A DNA stretch of 64,000 nt from Smittia aterrima (lineage: Eukaryota; Arthropoda; Insecta; Diptera; Chironomidae), in NCBI GenBank assembly GCA_033063855.1, contig CP093829.1:8442243-8506242 (forward strand). The letters are read 5' to 3'. Positions 27,201 to 41,700 of the stretch are shown one piece after another (the stretch's first letter is position 1; each line of letters starts with the position of its first letter). Made by a program: the position numbers and the translations under genes. The notes beneath the pieces are model-generated. The model did no database searches, was not told where the DNA came from, and worked only from the letters and a program-made list of their open reading frames with translations.

Positions 27201-30200
27201 GCCTTTCGAGAGATTATGAAATATTCGACTACTTAAAGATAATCGCTCTGACGATATGAATCTTCATTTTCGAAAGAAACCGAAGAAAACTTTTTCTTTT
27301 AATTGCTGACTCTTCGATTAATAATTTATTGATCTATGATTTGTGTTTTAGTTTTCATTCCGACAGCGGCGTGGAAAAGCAGAATCAGATGTAAGACATT
27401 GTTAAGTCAGGCGCTAATATTGAAATAAGTGAATGTTTCTCTTTGATTTCTGCCCGTGATGTTGCCCACGACGGGGGTCAAATTAGTTGATGATTTTATT
27501 TTGAATATTTAAAGCATTAGCTTTTCAGTTGTTGGTTTATAATTCTTCGACGGTTCGTGGCGTTATTAATAATTCGGTAGAAATCAAACAGCTTTTTGAT
27601 TGGAAGCCAACTGATTTCGGGTCTCCGTCCTGACTCTTGCCAATTATAAGTAGTTTCGTGTCCATAAAACTCTGTTTTTTTTTTGTCTTCAATTTCCAAT
27701 GAAATGTGTGACTGACTTCCAAACTCGCACAAACAAGTTCCAGCAATCAATTCACAGTATGAAATTGTTTAGATTTTCTTTCCCCAAAAAGAAGTTCTTC
27801 TTTGAGACGCACACACCGAACGTCATAACTTTCAAGTCGTCGCATGATGTTCTTAAGAGCGCGGGACAGAATGTGGGCACTCACATGCTGTGGAGAGTCA
27901 AAATTTATTCCACCGGTCAAAATATCTCGACGAACACGACGAGAACTTATAACGAGCAACAGAATTGCTTTGATATTATTAAAATAAAATATATTTTTAT
28001 TGATTTTCATAATGTGTTACAACAGAAGGCTCATTCGAGAAGCAGCCGAGCCAGCCAACGAAGAAATATCTCATATTATTATTAGAGATAAAAATCAACA
28101 GATAAGAGCTTTATTTCATTTTACGGCGCATAAATTTCCTCCAAACTCTTCGGGTCCTTTTACCAAAGCAGAAATGAATAAACGAGCGAGTTAGTAAAAT
28201 TCTCCTCTCGTAATAAAAATTGATAATAATTTTTTAAAACAAAACTTTAAGTCGTAAATTATCCGAGGGAGAGGGAGAGAAATCGTTTGAAAAGCGACGC
28301 GATTGCTGTTCACTGGACAAAGTCCCAGATGGCAACGAATCGATGAGAGAACTTTTAACTTTCGTTCTTTGAGCTTGATCAGTTTCTTGTTAGCTCGAAA
28401 GAAACTTCCCCAAGACGATGGCAATAGAATTCGAGTCTCAAGTTGCCAAAAATGTTCTTTCGCTAATGGTTCGAGCGGTGGTTGAAAAATCACAAGCTCC
28501 AACGTTCCTCGGAAAATATCGAATTTCAAGCGATTGTTCAATTGAATCAGACGACGCTTAACTTTCCATAAACCGCACACCTGAATTCCTGAGCTTTTAA
28601 AGCGACTCGTAATTGGAATTTCTCGATAACAACGAGACTTTGTGAAATGTTTCACAACAAAGCTTCATTGTGGTGTCGATCTATCGATCATAATGGGTGC
28701 TTGAGTCACAATGTGATTTTTATTGGACGCGGGGAGAGAATGTAATGAAATTATTCAAATCAAATTGCTATTAACAAGCCGTGCATTGTTAGCGAGAAGA
28801 AAAAAGTTAAGGCAGCGACTCGAAGAGTTGTCGGCACTCATGGCATTTCAACTTTGTAATTTCAAATGATTTTTCCTGATGAACTCAAGCAGACACTTAT
28901 GCTTGGCACTTCAACTTCAAGTGGCTATTCATTCATTATTGACTGTAGTTATGATAGGACGTTTAAAGCCGAAACAATTTATGGTATTTAGACAAACAAT
29001 TTAAAAGCTCATCATCTTCAAATAATAAATCATCGCGTCATCGATTCGTGAGGCAGGTGAGGATCCCGAAATAAAATTCCCGATGAGAAGAATGTTAACA
29101 ACAGAAGAACACTCGAGCAAAGCGTATCGATCAATTGTCCAATGCCGGAATCAATGATCAGATGAATGAGAGAGGTCTTCAGTATTTCAAGAATTTCTCT
29201 CACTCGCGATCGATATCGTCGAACATCGAAAAATGTTTTACGATTGGTCAGCATTACATTTCATTTTGTTTTCTCCTCTCCACCGCAGTGCTTAGCTCGA
29301 TCCGATGATCAACATGATTCTGTGTACATAAAGCGCGCATATTGCTCACATGTCAAATTAATTAAGTTGAATAGTGAATTATGATGAGCGATATTTCACT
29401 TGAGAGTCCATTTATCATCGCGCCGAATGGAAATTGAGGCAACTTAATAATCAAAAGAAGGAGAAAACAAAAAATGTTTTCATTCGTCGATCGATTTGTA
29501 TGCTCATGGGAAAATATTGAACGATAATCATCGGTTTGTTCAATGAAACTTTACTTTTTTTCTTTCGACTCTAATTCGATTATTGTTCGGCGATTTCATT
29601 GCTTGTCTAAACAAGGAACGCTATCTGTGCTTTCCACCGCGCAGCGGAGCTTTCCATCGCACGCTGTTTGTTTGTCAAAATATGCTTTCATCACTCGAAT
29701 TCGGCATGGACACTTAGAAGAAGAATTTCTCGTGAAACAATTCACGTCAGACGTCGATTATCTTTCATGGGAAAATCTTTCTCTCTCTCTCTCGTCGAGT
29801 AATCAATAGACCTGAGGCTTAGGTCTGTGCAGCAAAGCAAGTCATGACGCATGCAAGTGATGACTCTATAAAGATCTTGAATTTTCCCACCGGTTTCGGT
29901 TCAACCTTTAAAACTCTTCGCTGATTAGTATTCAGCGTGAAATTCACATTTGTCACCTCGCACCAAATGAGTCACGTAAGCTGCTACTTATTTGGGACAA
30001 ACTCTCATCTTGCTTCTACTTTCAGATTAGTGGCAAAAGATACGCGTGAGACGAGTTTATGTTTCTGTGGAAAGAATTCGCAGTAGACAGAGGAGAAGAG
30101 GAGAAACCTGAAGTTGAATTAGAAATGAGACTGAACTTCCAAGAAATGTAAACTCATTTCACTTGATTTAGATAAATTTCCCGCCCGGTCTACGCGAAGC

Positions 30201-33200
30201 GAGGCGAGCAGAGGTAGAAAAGGTTCTACCAGATTCTTTAATTATAGAGCGATATTAATTTCATTCCTCGATCGTCATATTTCACCGTTCGGAGTTGTGT
30301 ACGTCAGGCTCGACTTTTAATGAGCATCGTTTATTCACCTGAAATAAAATTTCCATAACTCAACATTTCAAACTCTCTCACATGATGCCCGCGAGCCTTT
30401 TTGAGAAGAACCAGAGCACTTCGAATGAGAAGGATGAAACTCGGTAATTTACCAATTTTGGAATTTCGGAATCATGTGTCGCAGCGGGGAAGCTTTTCAC
30501 GAGCCTCAGCCTCTTTCTTCATGCGCTCGCGCGGTCAAATCTTTCGTTGAGTTCTTTTTTATGGATGTTTGCAAATATCTGCAAAAACGCAGAAATAAAT
30601 TTCAATCCAAGGAAGATCTCTTTTGCTTTGAATTCATTCACTTTCAATTACAAAGACTTTTTCCCTGGAACTCAGATTTGAAATAAATATTTTCTCGAAG
30701 TTTTGAACATTCATTCTTAAAATATTTTTCTCGAGTCTGGTTATGAATGAAATCTGAAATATTCTTTCGGAGTGTGCTAATGGAAATTTCCTTTGAATCA
30801 ATTTCTGAAAACAAAAAATAAAATTAATCGAAAGATTTGTGATTTCATTTTTTCTTTTTCTTTATTTGTCTTTCTCTTTCTATTCAATTAAATCAAATCA
30901 AAAAAATAAAATATATAATTATGAAAATTCTATATCAAGAAATATAAATTATTCGAAAAAGTAAAAAAGTTATTTTATCGTAAAATCAATTTTGAGAAAA
31001 GAAGCTTTTTCCACTTTTTTGTTTTGAAATCGAAACAGTTTTTGATTATCATTTGCTTGCTCTCTGGATTCTTTTTGCAAAAGTGAAATCTTTTTGATTT
31101 AATTTTAGGATTAAATACGGTAGACTAGAATCTATTCTAAGCACGGCTTACATTTAATAGTCGTTTTCACTACCTTTTAGTTTTATGTTTTGCTCTCAAA
31201 TCTTCTTTCGCTTACAAGCTAAGTTGGGGAGAATGAATTAAGAAATGCAAATGAAATTATTCTTAAGATTCGAGGAATGACAACGAGACCATTTATTTTT
31301 GAAAAATGAGGAGAAGAGAGATTTCTTAGAAGTTTTTGTGCATTTATCATTTTCAACATCAGAAAGATCAAAAAGTTTGAACTTAATTGTTCTTTCACAT
31401 TGCATTCCTGACAAACAAAATGTTTCTCCTTCCAAGCCACAGCAAAGAGAGTTTGATGCCCGGTTTATTGCTCTTTTAATTGCTCTGCTTTCTTTCTTTA
31501 AACTTCGTACTTGACTCCATCAAATTCTTTGCGAGAAATGATGAAATCTCCATTCGAGATGAGTCAACTCGAAAAAATATTTTTAGAATCGTCAGCCAAA
31601 TAAATTGTTCCAGATGAAATTTGAATCTTTAATGGGAAAGATATCAGTTGGCGATTATCACAGCTGAATGAATGAGCGAGGCTGTATACGGGCTCTCGTC
31701 TCCGGTGGAGAAGAATCTTCAACTGAATGGAATTTTTCTTCTCTTTCGGGCGCAGAGCTTCATTTGCATATTTTATGATGCTTTATCGAAAAAGCAATAA
31801 CGATTTTATTGTTCCGCTAATAAACCACCATCAACGAATTGATGTTTGAAGAGGTCGTGATGCGCCTCGAATCAGTTTTCGCTGTGACAAAACCTTCAGA
31901 CACTTCCTTTATAACTTTATCGTAATTTATTCTCACACCACACGATGCTTGTATTGCTCGCATCGTGTATGTGTTTTATCTCAATTTAATGTCTGTTTCG
32001 CATTGCTCTTGTTGATCTTCTCTCGATTCTTGTTTCAAACGAAAACAAGGTGAATTCACACGAAGTCGTGAAACTGTCCCGAAAACAGAAATTGATGATC
32101 GCGAGCTCTCGCGAGACAAAGGAAAACCTCAAAGAGATTAAAACGTAAAAGCAATTTGAATATAATTTAATTTTCAGTTCAAATTGAGCAAGAGTGAGAT
32201 TTCATTTTCCCATAAAGTTTTGCGCGGACACAAACTTCAAAACCGCAGAAGTAAAAAAAAGTAAAGATCGAGTTGGGTCTCTCTACTCGCGGGCCCCCCA
32301 AATCTTCACAAGAGAGACAAAGGAGACGACGACATGATGAAAGACAACATTCATCACTTCCCATTCATATGCAGATGAATCATTCCAAATAAATTACTTT
32401 ACTTCTCTCTTCGGTTGGTCTCTCGGGCGATGGGAAATAAATGTTTAAGATTTCTTTGTTGTTTGCTTAAATTTCAATAACTCGAGAGCTGGGAATAAAA
32501 AGGCTTGAGCTCTACACTCAACTTCCCGATAATTTATGTTTCTTAACGCCGAATGATGAAGGCGATAAAGAAATTATTGAGCGTGTAAACACTTCGTCGA
32601 ATGGGAAGCGTTAACAAATTTACTCTCTCTCTGTGTGTTTGCTTTGCTGTGAAAGCTTTTTCTTGAATTGAAAGCAAAAAAAAATATTTACTGGGCTTGA
32701 CAAGGACGAACTCGTCGCTTGCTTAACTTACAAGAGGAAAATATTTTTTCTTTAAAATTTGTTATTTACTCTCGACCGTCGCTAAAAAAAGAAGATCACA
32801 ACTGTACACTGACAGCTAAAAGGTGATAATCACACAGCGGCTCGAACTCCGAAGGAAAAAACATAATTAATACTTAATTGGCAAACTCGTGGCCATCCGC
32901 TTAACTTTAATTTTACTGATGATCTCTGTCACTGCTGCTGAGTTGCGCCTTAATACGATCTACAATTGCAGCAATTATAATTATTGCTGCCGTACGAATC
33001 CGAATGAATAGACCTGCGATCATTGAAAGAGAAAGAAATAAATTAGTAATTGACTTAACATTTGCTGAAAGAAACACGAAAAAACATAAAATTCATTTCC
33101 AGCGGCACTTAAAAATAATATTTTTATTTTATTGACAAACACTCTCGATTGCAGTTGGAAACGTGCGCTCGTGCGATTGAAACCTCAGCCATTTGTTTAT

Positions 33201-33717
33201 GACTTCAACGAGACATTAAACTGTCAATTAGTTCAACCATTAATCGGCAGATCGGTAATCAATGAGCTTTAGATTACAATTAAAAAGATGATCGTCGGTT
33301 AAAGTTACACAAATCAAATTAATTTCGTTCATGAGTCATTCTCAAAATATTCGAGATGATCTTACACTCAATTGAACTCTTCTTATGGAACCACAAACAA
33401 CTTAGAACCGACGTCGACGTCGACTTGTGTAACGTGAAACCGTAAGCTCTCTTGACATGGAAGAAAACATTAAAAACTTGTCCGCCTGCATAGATTTCTC
33501 ATCGAGATCGAAGTGTTGTAATAATAAAATTTAAAAAATAAGAATCTCAAGTGATCTAGAGACTCGATCAAAACGTTCTCCAGATCACTCACTTCAATTA
33601 AAAAAAAATATTAACAAAAATCGTGTGTCCCTCACCTTTAGCTTAGTGTTTTTATTTATTTTTTTTGTGATTTTTATATTTTTTTTTGTGTGTGTGTGTA
33701 CACCAGATAGGAAGTTT
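18288..33717. other. 15-kb non-coding stretch between the two zinc-finger genes
   Basis: No protein with recognisable domains, no rRNA or confident tRNA gene, and no transposase-like frame was found. The stretch holds short simple repeats, including a CTTTG pentamer run near 19533-19550. It lies between the convergent 3' ends of the sob/bowl-type gene and drm. In flies the related genes share complex enhancers, so a cis-regulatory role is the natural expectation, but this is inference. Confidence 0.5.
33651..33660 (-). promoter_or_regulatory. Polyadenylation signal of drm
   Basis: On the minus strand the sequence AATAAATAAA occurs about 58 bp after the drm stop codon. Overlapping AATAAA hexamers at the expected distance make it the likely 3' end signal of the drm transcript. 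Confidence 0.45.
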
Positions 33718-35739
33718 TTATCGCCATATACATTGACTACATCTACAAGAGAAAAGAAAGTTGTTGCCATAATCCATTGTGAATATAATTGGGTTATAAA
33801 AAACACTTCGTCGGTTGATTCGCTTAATTGTGAACATTTCGTTTGATGGAGCGAGGAATTCTTCGTCTGATCTACACAAGAAACGTGTTCCATTCACTCA
33901 CTCGCGAAATTAACCAGCTCATGACCTACATGCTCAGTCCAAGTGCGACACAATTCTCGTTTAATCCCACAAAAGTCTGCGATCGTCACAAGAAGTGACA
34001 ATCAGACTCAACATTTTTATTTTTTTTATCTTCGCAAACACCGAGTGCAGAGTTAATTAGGTTACTAAAAAGTGTGCTTTGTGTGTGTGTGTGTGTGTGT
34101 AAAAGAGTGAAGAGAGGTGCGTGAAGTTAATTCGATTAAATCAATGCTGCGATCATGACGTCACACGCGAGATCAACTGTGGGACGATCGAAAGATGATG
34201 AAACTGACAGTTAATTATAAAGACACATCATCGAACAAAGAGAAACGCTCAGCTCCGGATCAAGCCGAAAACAATGAAGTAGGAATTAGTCGAAAGTCTA
34301 TTTTGGTAGTTCGTAAAGTAGTAGAAAATATCAAATTACAATTATTGAGAATCACGCAACAACTAATAGCTTTGACTTGTTTCGTAAACAGCGATCTCTT
34401 CGTGAAGCAGCCGTTGGCATGAAACCAACCTCCGTTCGTAGGTTCGAAAAGGTTTTCGTGGTCTCAGCCCAGCGAGAAAGAATCTACTTAAACGTTTTCG
34501 TTGATTAATCGCCTCGAGGAGGACATTAAATCGTTTGGAAGTTTAACATTTAGCAACGCGACTTTTTAGCTTCCAGTTCTCTGAGTCCCAAACTGGTAGT
34601 CGAAGTAATAATTGAATGGCGATGTCTATTTTGTTTCTTCCTAGCTGTCAATGCGTCTACAGCTTTTGGCGATTGAAACGTTAGACGTGACGCAGCTGAT
34701 TCCTGAAAACTTTAATTTAAAACTCTTCTCTCTTTTGGTGCAAGTATGTACAAAGTTTTATGGATTAATAAATTAATTTCTTCGACTTTTCGCTTATGCT
34801 CAAGTGTTTGATTCTAACCGACAACATCCGGAGAGTGAGTCGAGTTCTTTGTGATTCCGAAATTTGCTTTTCACTGCTCGTCACATAAATTTGACAGCGA
34901 TTGCTCTTCTGCCCTGATTTATTCAACGAAGCTTCGTTTTGCAAAAAGCAAAAGAGGGAGAGATAAAAAAAGTCGGTAGATTGTGAAATTGAAACGATGA
35001 GTTGTGTGAGCCCGAAAACAAGCTCCAAGCAAATAAGTAATTAATGTTAATTTACTCGGAATCTCTTCTTTAAGAACTCAACGAACGATAAAGACATTTA
35101 AGCTCCAAATGACTCGACACTTGTGATTGTCTTATCTCTTTACCAATCCAATCGAATTATTCGTTCAATCAAACACACATGTCGTCGCCGTTTCAATAAT
35201 TCACAAAGAGCATTTCATTGAAACGAGAGAAACATGATCGTTAACAACGTTAAAGTATTTTGTAAAGTCAAACAAGTTTACGTTGGGTAAATATTGACTC
35301 GAATGTAATTATGATATTTACGATGATGAAAAGCGAGCGAGCGAGTTGGGGCGACGACGATTTCGGGTTTTTCTTGGAACTCTTTTTTTTTCTTTTCAGT
35401 GGTTGAACATTTTACCGAACAAGTCTCGTTAAACATTAAAATGTGATTAATTGGAAACCACGACGAGTGACGTAGAGCATTCAAATAAATATTTAATAAA
35501 ATTGAAAGTGATATTTACCTGTGCTGACGTAAGTTGTCTTGACGCTTGAAGTACTTTCCGCAGATTTCGCAGGAGAATGTGACCTCGGGACTTTTGTGGG
35601 TGCGCTCGTGGATCATCAAATTATACGGTTTGGTGAAGCGTCGCTGGCAAAATTTGCACACAAATTCACACTTTGGCCGCATTTTACGACGGAAATCGGA
35701 CCGACGGTCGTCATTATCGATTCGCATTACCGCAAACAT
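33718..35739 (-). CDS. drm: Drumstick, small two-zinc-finger odd-skipped family regulator
   Basis: Exon 1 (35739-35519) starts MFAVMRIDNDDRRSDFRRKM and encodes finger 1 (C28, C31, H44, H48) and most of finger 2 (C57, C60, H73), ending ..CAC AG|GTAAAT. The last coding exon is only 25 nt (33742-33718), follows the acceptor CTTTCTTTTCTCTTGTAG and encodes CSQCIWR plus TAA. The join restores AGA (Arg74) in phase and gives 81 aa, the length known for Drosophila Drumstick, whose C-terminus from memory is nearly the same. The second finger has C75/C78 instead of a second histidine. Drm acts in the nucleus by binding Lines and so relieving repression of Bowl in gut and leg patterning. The intron is 1776 bp and falls at the same codon position as the intron of the sob/bowl-type gene, supporting common descent. 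Confidence 0.95.
34081..34100. repeat. (GT)10 microsatellite
   Basis: Ten uninterrupted GT dinucleotides, inside the drm intron. A shorter GT tract (about 33687-33697) lies just past the drm stop codon. Confidence 0.95.
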
Positions 35740-38700
35740 TTCTGCAGATTTTGGGTTTTGGCTATTTCCACACGAGACTCGCGAGCTCTCTCACTCACTC
35801 ACTCTTGTTCTTCTTAGTTCGTCGTCGTTGTGTTCCCCTTGATCGGAGCGCACTAAATCTGAGTCTTAAGTGTGTGTTGAATGGTTTATTGACGTGATGC
35901 TCTTGTAATCCTCCGTTTCCTTCTCTGTATGGAATTGTTCGACAGAGAATTTCGCTGACGCTCCTGCCACGGCAATAAATTCACCCGGAATGAAAATCTG
36001 AAACAAGAAAACGAGCACAGAACGTAAGAAAAAGGCGTCAAAGTTGTGTGTTTTATCTAAATTGCTTTAAATTAAGTTTCAGTTTTCTTCTTCGTCTTCT
36101 TCGTTTTCCTCTATCATTCGTTGTCTTTCATCGCGCCCCGAAAAAAACGAAGGAGAGCGAAACCACAAGTGCTTGTCACAAAGCGACGACGATATCAAAG
36201 CACTCGGTGGGCGCTGATAAGCTCCGCGCGCAAAACCGTCTCACTTACGGACTAATTCGAATTAATTCCGATACTTTCGCCTCGATGGACTTCCAACTTG
36301 ATAAATTATTGTGTAGTCGTCGTCGTCGATGCTTGCATTAAACTAGAAGGCGCTTTAAATGCCACACCAGCCGCTGACCATTTTGAATAGAATGCGCAAC
36401 GTTATTAACAGCAATAAAAAAAATCTATTGACACTTATCGTGACTTTGTTTATAAAATGACAAATTAAAGCTTTCGATTCGTGCCTAAATGCTCATTTCA
36501 CGCTGTCAACTCCACAATGGCGCGTTAAATCGTTTGTCACTTAAGTGCACACAAATCTAAATCATTTCAAAATCAAACGTGCATTAGCTGACGGCTTGGA
36601 ATCAAGTAAATTTGCTGCTGATTGAAGTGATTTGTCGTTTGGTGGCCGAATGATTCACACGAGCTCCTAGTCATGATAGAGTTTCTCATCGGCGAAAAAA
36701 AAAGTTTCTCATGGAACCGAAACGATAAAATTATTAATAAAAACGCTCCGAACGTTGACCAATAAATTATATTTTATGATCCACTTGAAATACCGTCGTC
36801 AATAAAATGAAACTTCTTAGCTTTCTGGAAACCATTTTCATTGTTGGAGGAATCTTTTCTTATTCAAATCTCTTTTGATTAGTTGAATAGATCGAGTTGT
36901 CTGCGCGCCACTTGAAGTTTCAAATTTATTTGACTGCGGTCGGGGAAAAAACTTTAAATTTGATATGAACAAAGAGACGATTTCCTCATCAGCTTCTCGT
37001 AACAATCACAACAATATCAGAATTTTATGACCACCGAGAAATCAATAAGAACAAGTCTCCTCCTCGAAGAGAGTAAGTTTCATCAAATTTACGATGATTT
37101 TATGTGAATAAAATAATAAGCGCGCGGGTTGTGGGAAACTCTACTTATAAATCAATTTATTCCGGAGCCGCTTCGTTTCTCGTCTTCAATAATGCAAATT
37201 TGTGACTTCTTCTTGAAAGCCTTCTCATGATTATTAACCAGAGACTTCTCGAAACTCATCGTGAGACTTTTTTTATTCGCGCAGTGAGAGAGAAAACAAA
37301 CAAAAATGTTTTCATAATTTTTCGAAGATTTTTCTTCATCAAACCATCATAAATATCATATTTGGGCGAACCAGAAGTATAAATGTGCGACATTAAAAGA
37401 TATTTTTAATGATTTAGTCGAATTCGGTGGAAAAGAGCTTTCGGTTGACTTTTAATTAAGCGAACGGATGGGAAGATGAAGAGCCGTCGGCTGGAGCTTT
37501 GAGAAGTCAAGACAAGACACGGGAGATCATTTTTCCCATTAAAGCGCGGGCCTTGTAGGTGGATAAAGAACCATCAACTGATACAGGCCATAAATAATTC
37601 GAATTATTAACGAGACTCAAATAATGGGCCAAATATTTGTTTTAAAGTTCTCGTTTTCTCTTTTGCGGTCCAAGTCGTTAAATGTTAATTAGATTCTCAA
37701 ATATAGAAACCGATACGCCGTCCATTCTCTGATGTATCGTGTCTTGATCATTGTCATGTGTTTTGACTGTGAGGCGCGCTCACAAAATGTATCGAATTAC
37801 AAATGCGAGGACCACAAGCGAATCGATAGTCTCGCAATTAAAATGCTTCACTGACCGCTCATGAGTTATTAGCACCACCGAAAACGGCTGCTTAGCATTG
37901 GACTCGAATTGGACTCCCGTGAAAATTAAATTTATCTGCCTAGTCGCGCGTCTAACTCGCGTAGGGGAGAATGAAACATCTCAAGGTGCATGTCGTCGTT
38001 TTTCGTGGAGAATTGAATGTCACATTTAATTGCCGACGACTGCATACGAACGACGACGTCAATGAAATCTGATCACTTCATTCGAATTGTTTGAGCTCGT
38101 GTGAGGTAATCGAGTCTAATGAAAACATTTCCAAAACAATTCTTTAGCTCATGTTGTGAGGAGTTTGGACACAACACAAATGTGCAATAAATTTTTCTGT
38201 TTTTGCACAAACAAACTTGTCATTTGTGTTCTTCCATTAAGACGAGGAAATGTCTCTTCGAACAAAGGTGAGAAGAATCTTTTCATGTCTAGAATGGAAT
38301 TCTTTGGAACTTTATTAAGAGATGATCGAGATCAATTTAGAGCAAAGAAACCGAAAAGAAATCTTTTTCTAAAAGACACAAAACAAAGATTTTATCTCAC
38401 ACATTGCGATCCTTTTTTTAACAAAACAAAAGTCGAAGTTTCGTCCTTTCTTCTCTGATTTTGGGTGAAAGTGCGGTTTTTGGGAAAGGCAAACAGTCGA
38501 TGAAGCAATTTGAGACGTTAAATTGACTGTTTAAGTTTTCATTATCGAGCCATTAAGTCGATTTTATCTGAGATTCCGTTTAGGAAAAAGGCAAGGCCAG
38601 GAGGAGTGTGAACGAACGCGTTTGACATTTTGAAGATTCCGAGAAACTTTCCCAGACGAAAATCGTTTTGAGAAAGGCGACAAAGGATTAAGAAAACTTC

Positions 38701-41700
38701 GAGAAGTTCGAGCACAAAGAAAATGTCGCAGTGATCCGATCAGTTCGAGAGTCTTCTATCGAGCATGGCGCATCTCTCTCGTTGTAATGTCTAGAGCTCG
38801 CTTTCTCACATTCCACTTGAGGATGTAGAGCTCACATAAAAATTCCATTCCGCCTCTGAGACAATTTGCATTCTTCTGCATTCGGTCCCGAGAGTCTCGG
38901 AGCGACGAGAATGTTTCGTTAAACAGAAAGTCATCAATATCATGAAATTCCAATCTTAATTTATAAAATGACTTAACAGAAAACGACACAAGAAGACTCT
39001 GTCTTCCCTTTCTGCTCTCGGACTCAGAGAAAGATTTCAATAAAAGCTGAAGATGAATCCTCCCGAAAAAAAAAGAGAAAAAGGCCAAACGACAACGGGG
39101 CAGATAAAAAACAAATTTATTTCTGGTCACAACAGTTCGTAAAACAAACAAAAACTGAAATTTGGAAACGCGGTTTTATTAAATTTTATGCAAATTAGCG
39201 TCGATCGCGATGAGAAATGCATTTCTGGTTGCAAAATCATTTTTTCCAGCTTCCAGCGACGCTTTCCGTCGAGTTTCTTGCATTAAAAAGTCATAAATCA
39301 AGCGGCTGGCGAGTCCCACAGGAATTAATAACCGCGACATGACTTATGCGTTCCCAATTAATAATTCTTAACTTAATTAATAAAAAGTCAACATTTGGAC
39401 TTCTTGCAGTTTGCTTCGACCCGGGGACGACGATTCAAGAAGCACAAAATGCAAATTTACGGGTGCGAACTTAACAGTTGCGAGTCCTGTTCTATTAAAA
39501 TTGAGCAAAGCGCGTGCGATCGCTCTCATGCTCATAAAAAAAACTCTTTTAATTTGCCTTGTTTTATGCAATTTTCTCGCTCGTTTCGTTGCGCAAGAAG
39601 GGAAGGAGAATTAAGAAATTAATGTAACCGCGAAATATGTTTTGTGCTTCGCTTTTATGTTTTATGTTGAAAATTACAAGCTTCATACACTTTTTAATAA
39701 AGCGAACGAACATCAGCCACTGGAATCACGCTAAGCGATATCAGAAGAAGAAGAGCTAAGCAAACATTTATTTACCCACACTTACGCTTCGAACAAACTG
39801 CGGTAGCGAGATCCAATCGAAGCCATTATGCAAGCGAAGAGATTAACAAACACTCGAGAGGAGAGTTCATGATCGTGTAAGACGAGTAGCGCTTTAATTC
39901 GGCTTTGAGATTGTGTTTGTTTGTAAAGAAGAAAAGACAAATAAACGCCGAAAATCAAGAGGAACGTGACGAGGCGAGAAAAAAAACCGGTAGCAATACA
40001 AATGTGGATCGCTCAAGAAGCTCGCGAGAGAGGGAAATAATATTAATTACAGTTTTATGTCGCGCGAAGTTTCTTTTCAACGTCTGACTCATTCATTTTT
40101 CTCTTTCGGAGACTTTGCGACGGCATCGCATGCTCGGCAATTAAAATCCACTTAGAATCATCGGAAATCCAACTGAATCATTAAAAAGATTTCTTATGTA
40201 GTTGTAGTGAAATAACTCGCGTTTTTGGGGCGGCGTCAAGACCGGTAGCTCATCGTTCGGACTTTAATTGAACGGAAAAAAAAGACGAGAAGCAGAGAAT
40301 CGAAAACAATTTAATGCTTCACAATTTTCATTGGTAACGAGTTGAATTTAAAAATGAAGGAATGATTTTAAGTAAACTCCGCGGTGAAAGTTTCTTTTCT
40401 CTTTCAAATGATTCATGAGCTTTTCAGCAAGGGCAAATAACATTTGCTCGTCGTCGTCCGAAGAAGATATTTATCTTTAAAATCTGTCAAACTAACAAAA
40501 AAAACTTTCTACAATAAATTTAACTCACCGAAAAAAATATTTAATTAAATTGCTCGCACGTTTCACTGAACTTTTATTTCTTTATTTCCTCCTTCAAAGT
40601 CTTTTGCACTTCTCCACCGAAAAAGATTTTATTGTGCAATTAAATAAAAGAAAAAAAACTCTTTTTCACTCCACGATCAAAACTATTTGTTCGTTCACCG
40701 ATCTATCGTCGTCGATTGAAGAAACCGAATTAATCGCTTGAGAAGTTTTTTCGAGGCTTGTGCTTGTGCAGAGTGAGGCGAAGCCGAGTAGAAAAAACGT
40801 TATGATGTTGTAATAAAAATTATTATATTTCTTTAAAATATATTTAACTTCCGAACGCTTCTGTGCGTATGGTTATTATGACTAAATTGATATTCCGCAC
40901 TTTTGGTTTATACGACTCATACGGTTTTGCTTTTTTTTTTCTTCTTCGTCTAAAGCTGCCTTCTCTCGATCGTATGTATAACTCAACTCTACGACGAAAA
41001 CACGAGAGGAAGAAAAAATCCCCAGTCAGTGGAAAGGTAGGAAGGTTGTTGTATTATTACTTCTTCTTCTTGTTCGTTTCTGGTAAATCTTTTCTTCTAC
41101 ATAAAATATTCGAAGGTGGCTACTTCAACTTTAAAAAAGCGTTCTCGTTTTTATGTGTAAGCTGGAGAAGAAGTGAATGAAATGTGTGCCTTTGGATTAC
41201 CCTTAACGCACACACACAAATAATATTATGATTCAACCAACGAATGATTCGAAATCAAGCAGCAAAAGAAGAAAGAGTTTTACTGGTGTCGGTAAGAAAT
41301 GTCCAGAAGTCAAGTCGAATCTCTAGAGCCGCGCGCTGTGCCAAGTAGCTGGGAAACTGGAAACAACTTCGGCTCTCTACTGTCGTTCGTGTGTATGCTG
41401 CTCGGGCCTTTATGTATTTCAATTTTCATTAATACCGAATTATGCTTCCAACTCCAATCCGGAGTTTGATAGAGCGAGACGACAGAGAGAACCTAACCGA
41501 GTCCATCTCACTCCTGAGATGCAAGGCAACAACAAATCCGACTTCATACACTGGTAGCTTATTTCTTTCTTGCTTCTCGTTTCGCCCCCCATCGTAAGCT
41601 GGTCTTCCTTTGACTCACGAGACGATGATTCGGCTTTGAAAAGACTAAGAGAAGATCGAGTGTGTTGGTTTTCTATTTACCAAGCAGCTCATTTGACTTC

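Noticed and set aside
27699..28085. 128-codon plus-strand frame
   Set aside because: Basic, Phe- and Lys-rich composition like other chance frames here, with no motif, signal peptide or splice partner.
28191..28655. 154-codon minus-strand frame
   Set aside because: Long but without recognisable domain, start context or conserved-looking composition; kept out as likely chance.
33594..33893. 99-codon minus-strand frame covering the drm terminal exon
   Set aside because: Lys/Asn/Phe-rich chance frame with no motif; only the 25-nt drm exon inside it, read in a different context, is supported.
39527..39614. Signal-peptide-like frame MLIKKTLLICLVLCNFLARF
   Set aside because: Ends eight residues later with no donor site; hydrophobic runs are expected by chance in AT-rich DNA of this length.
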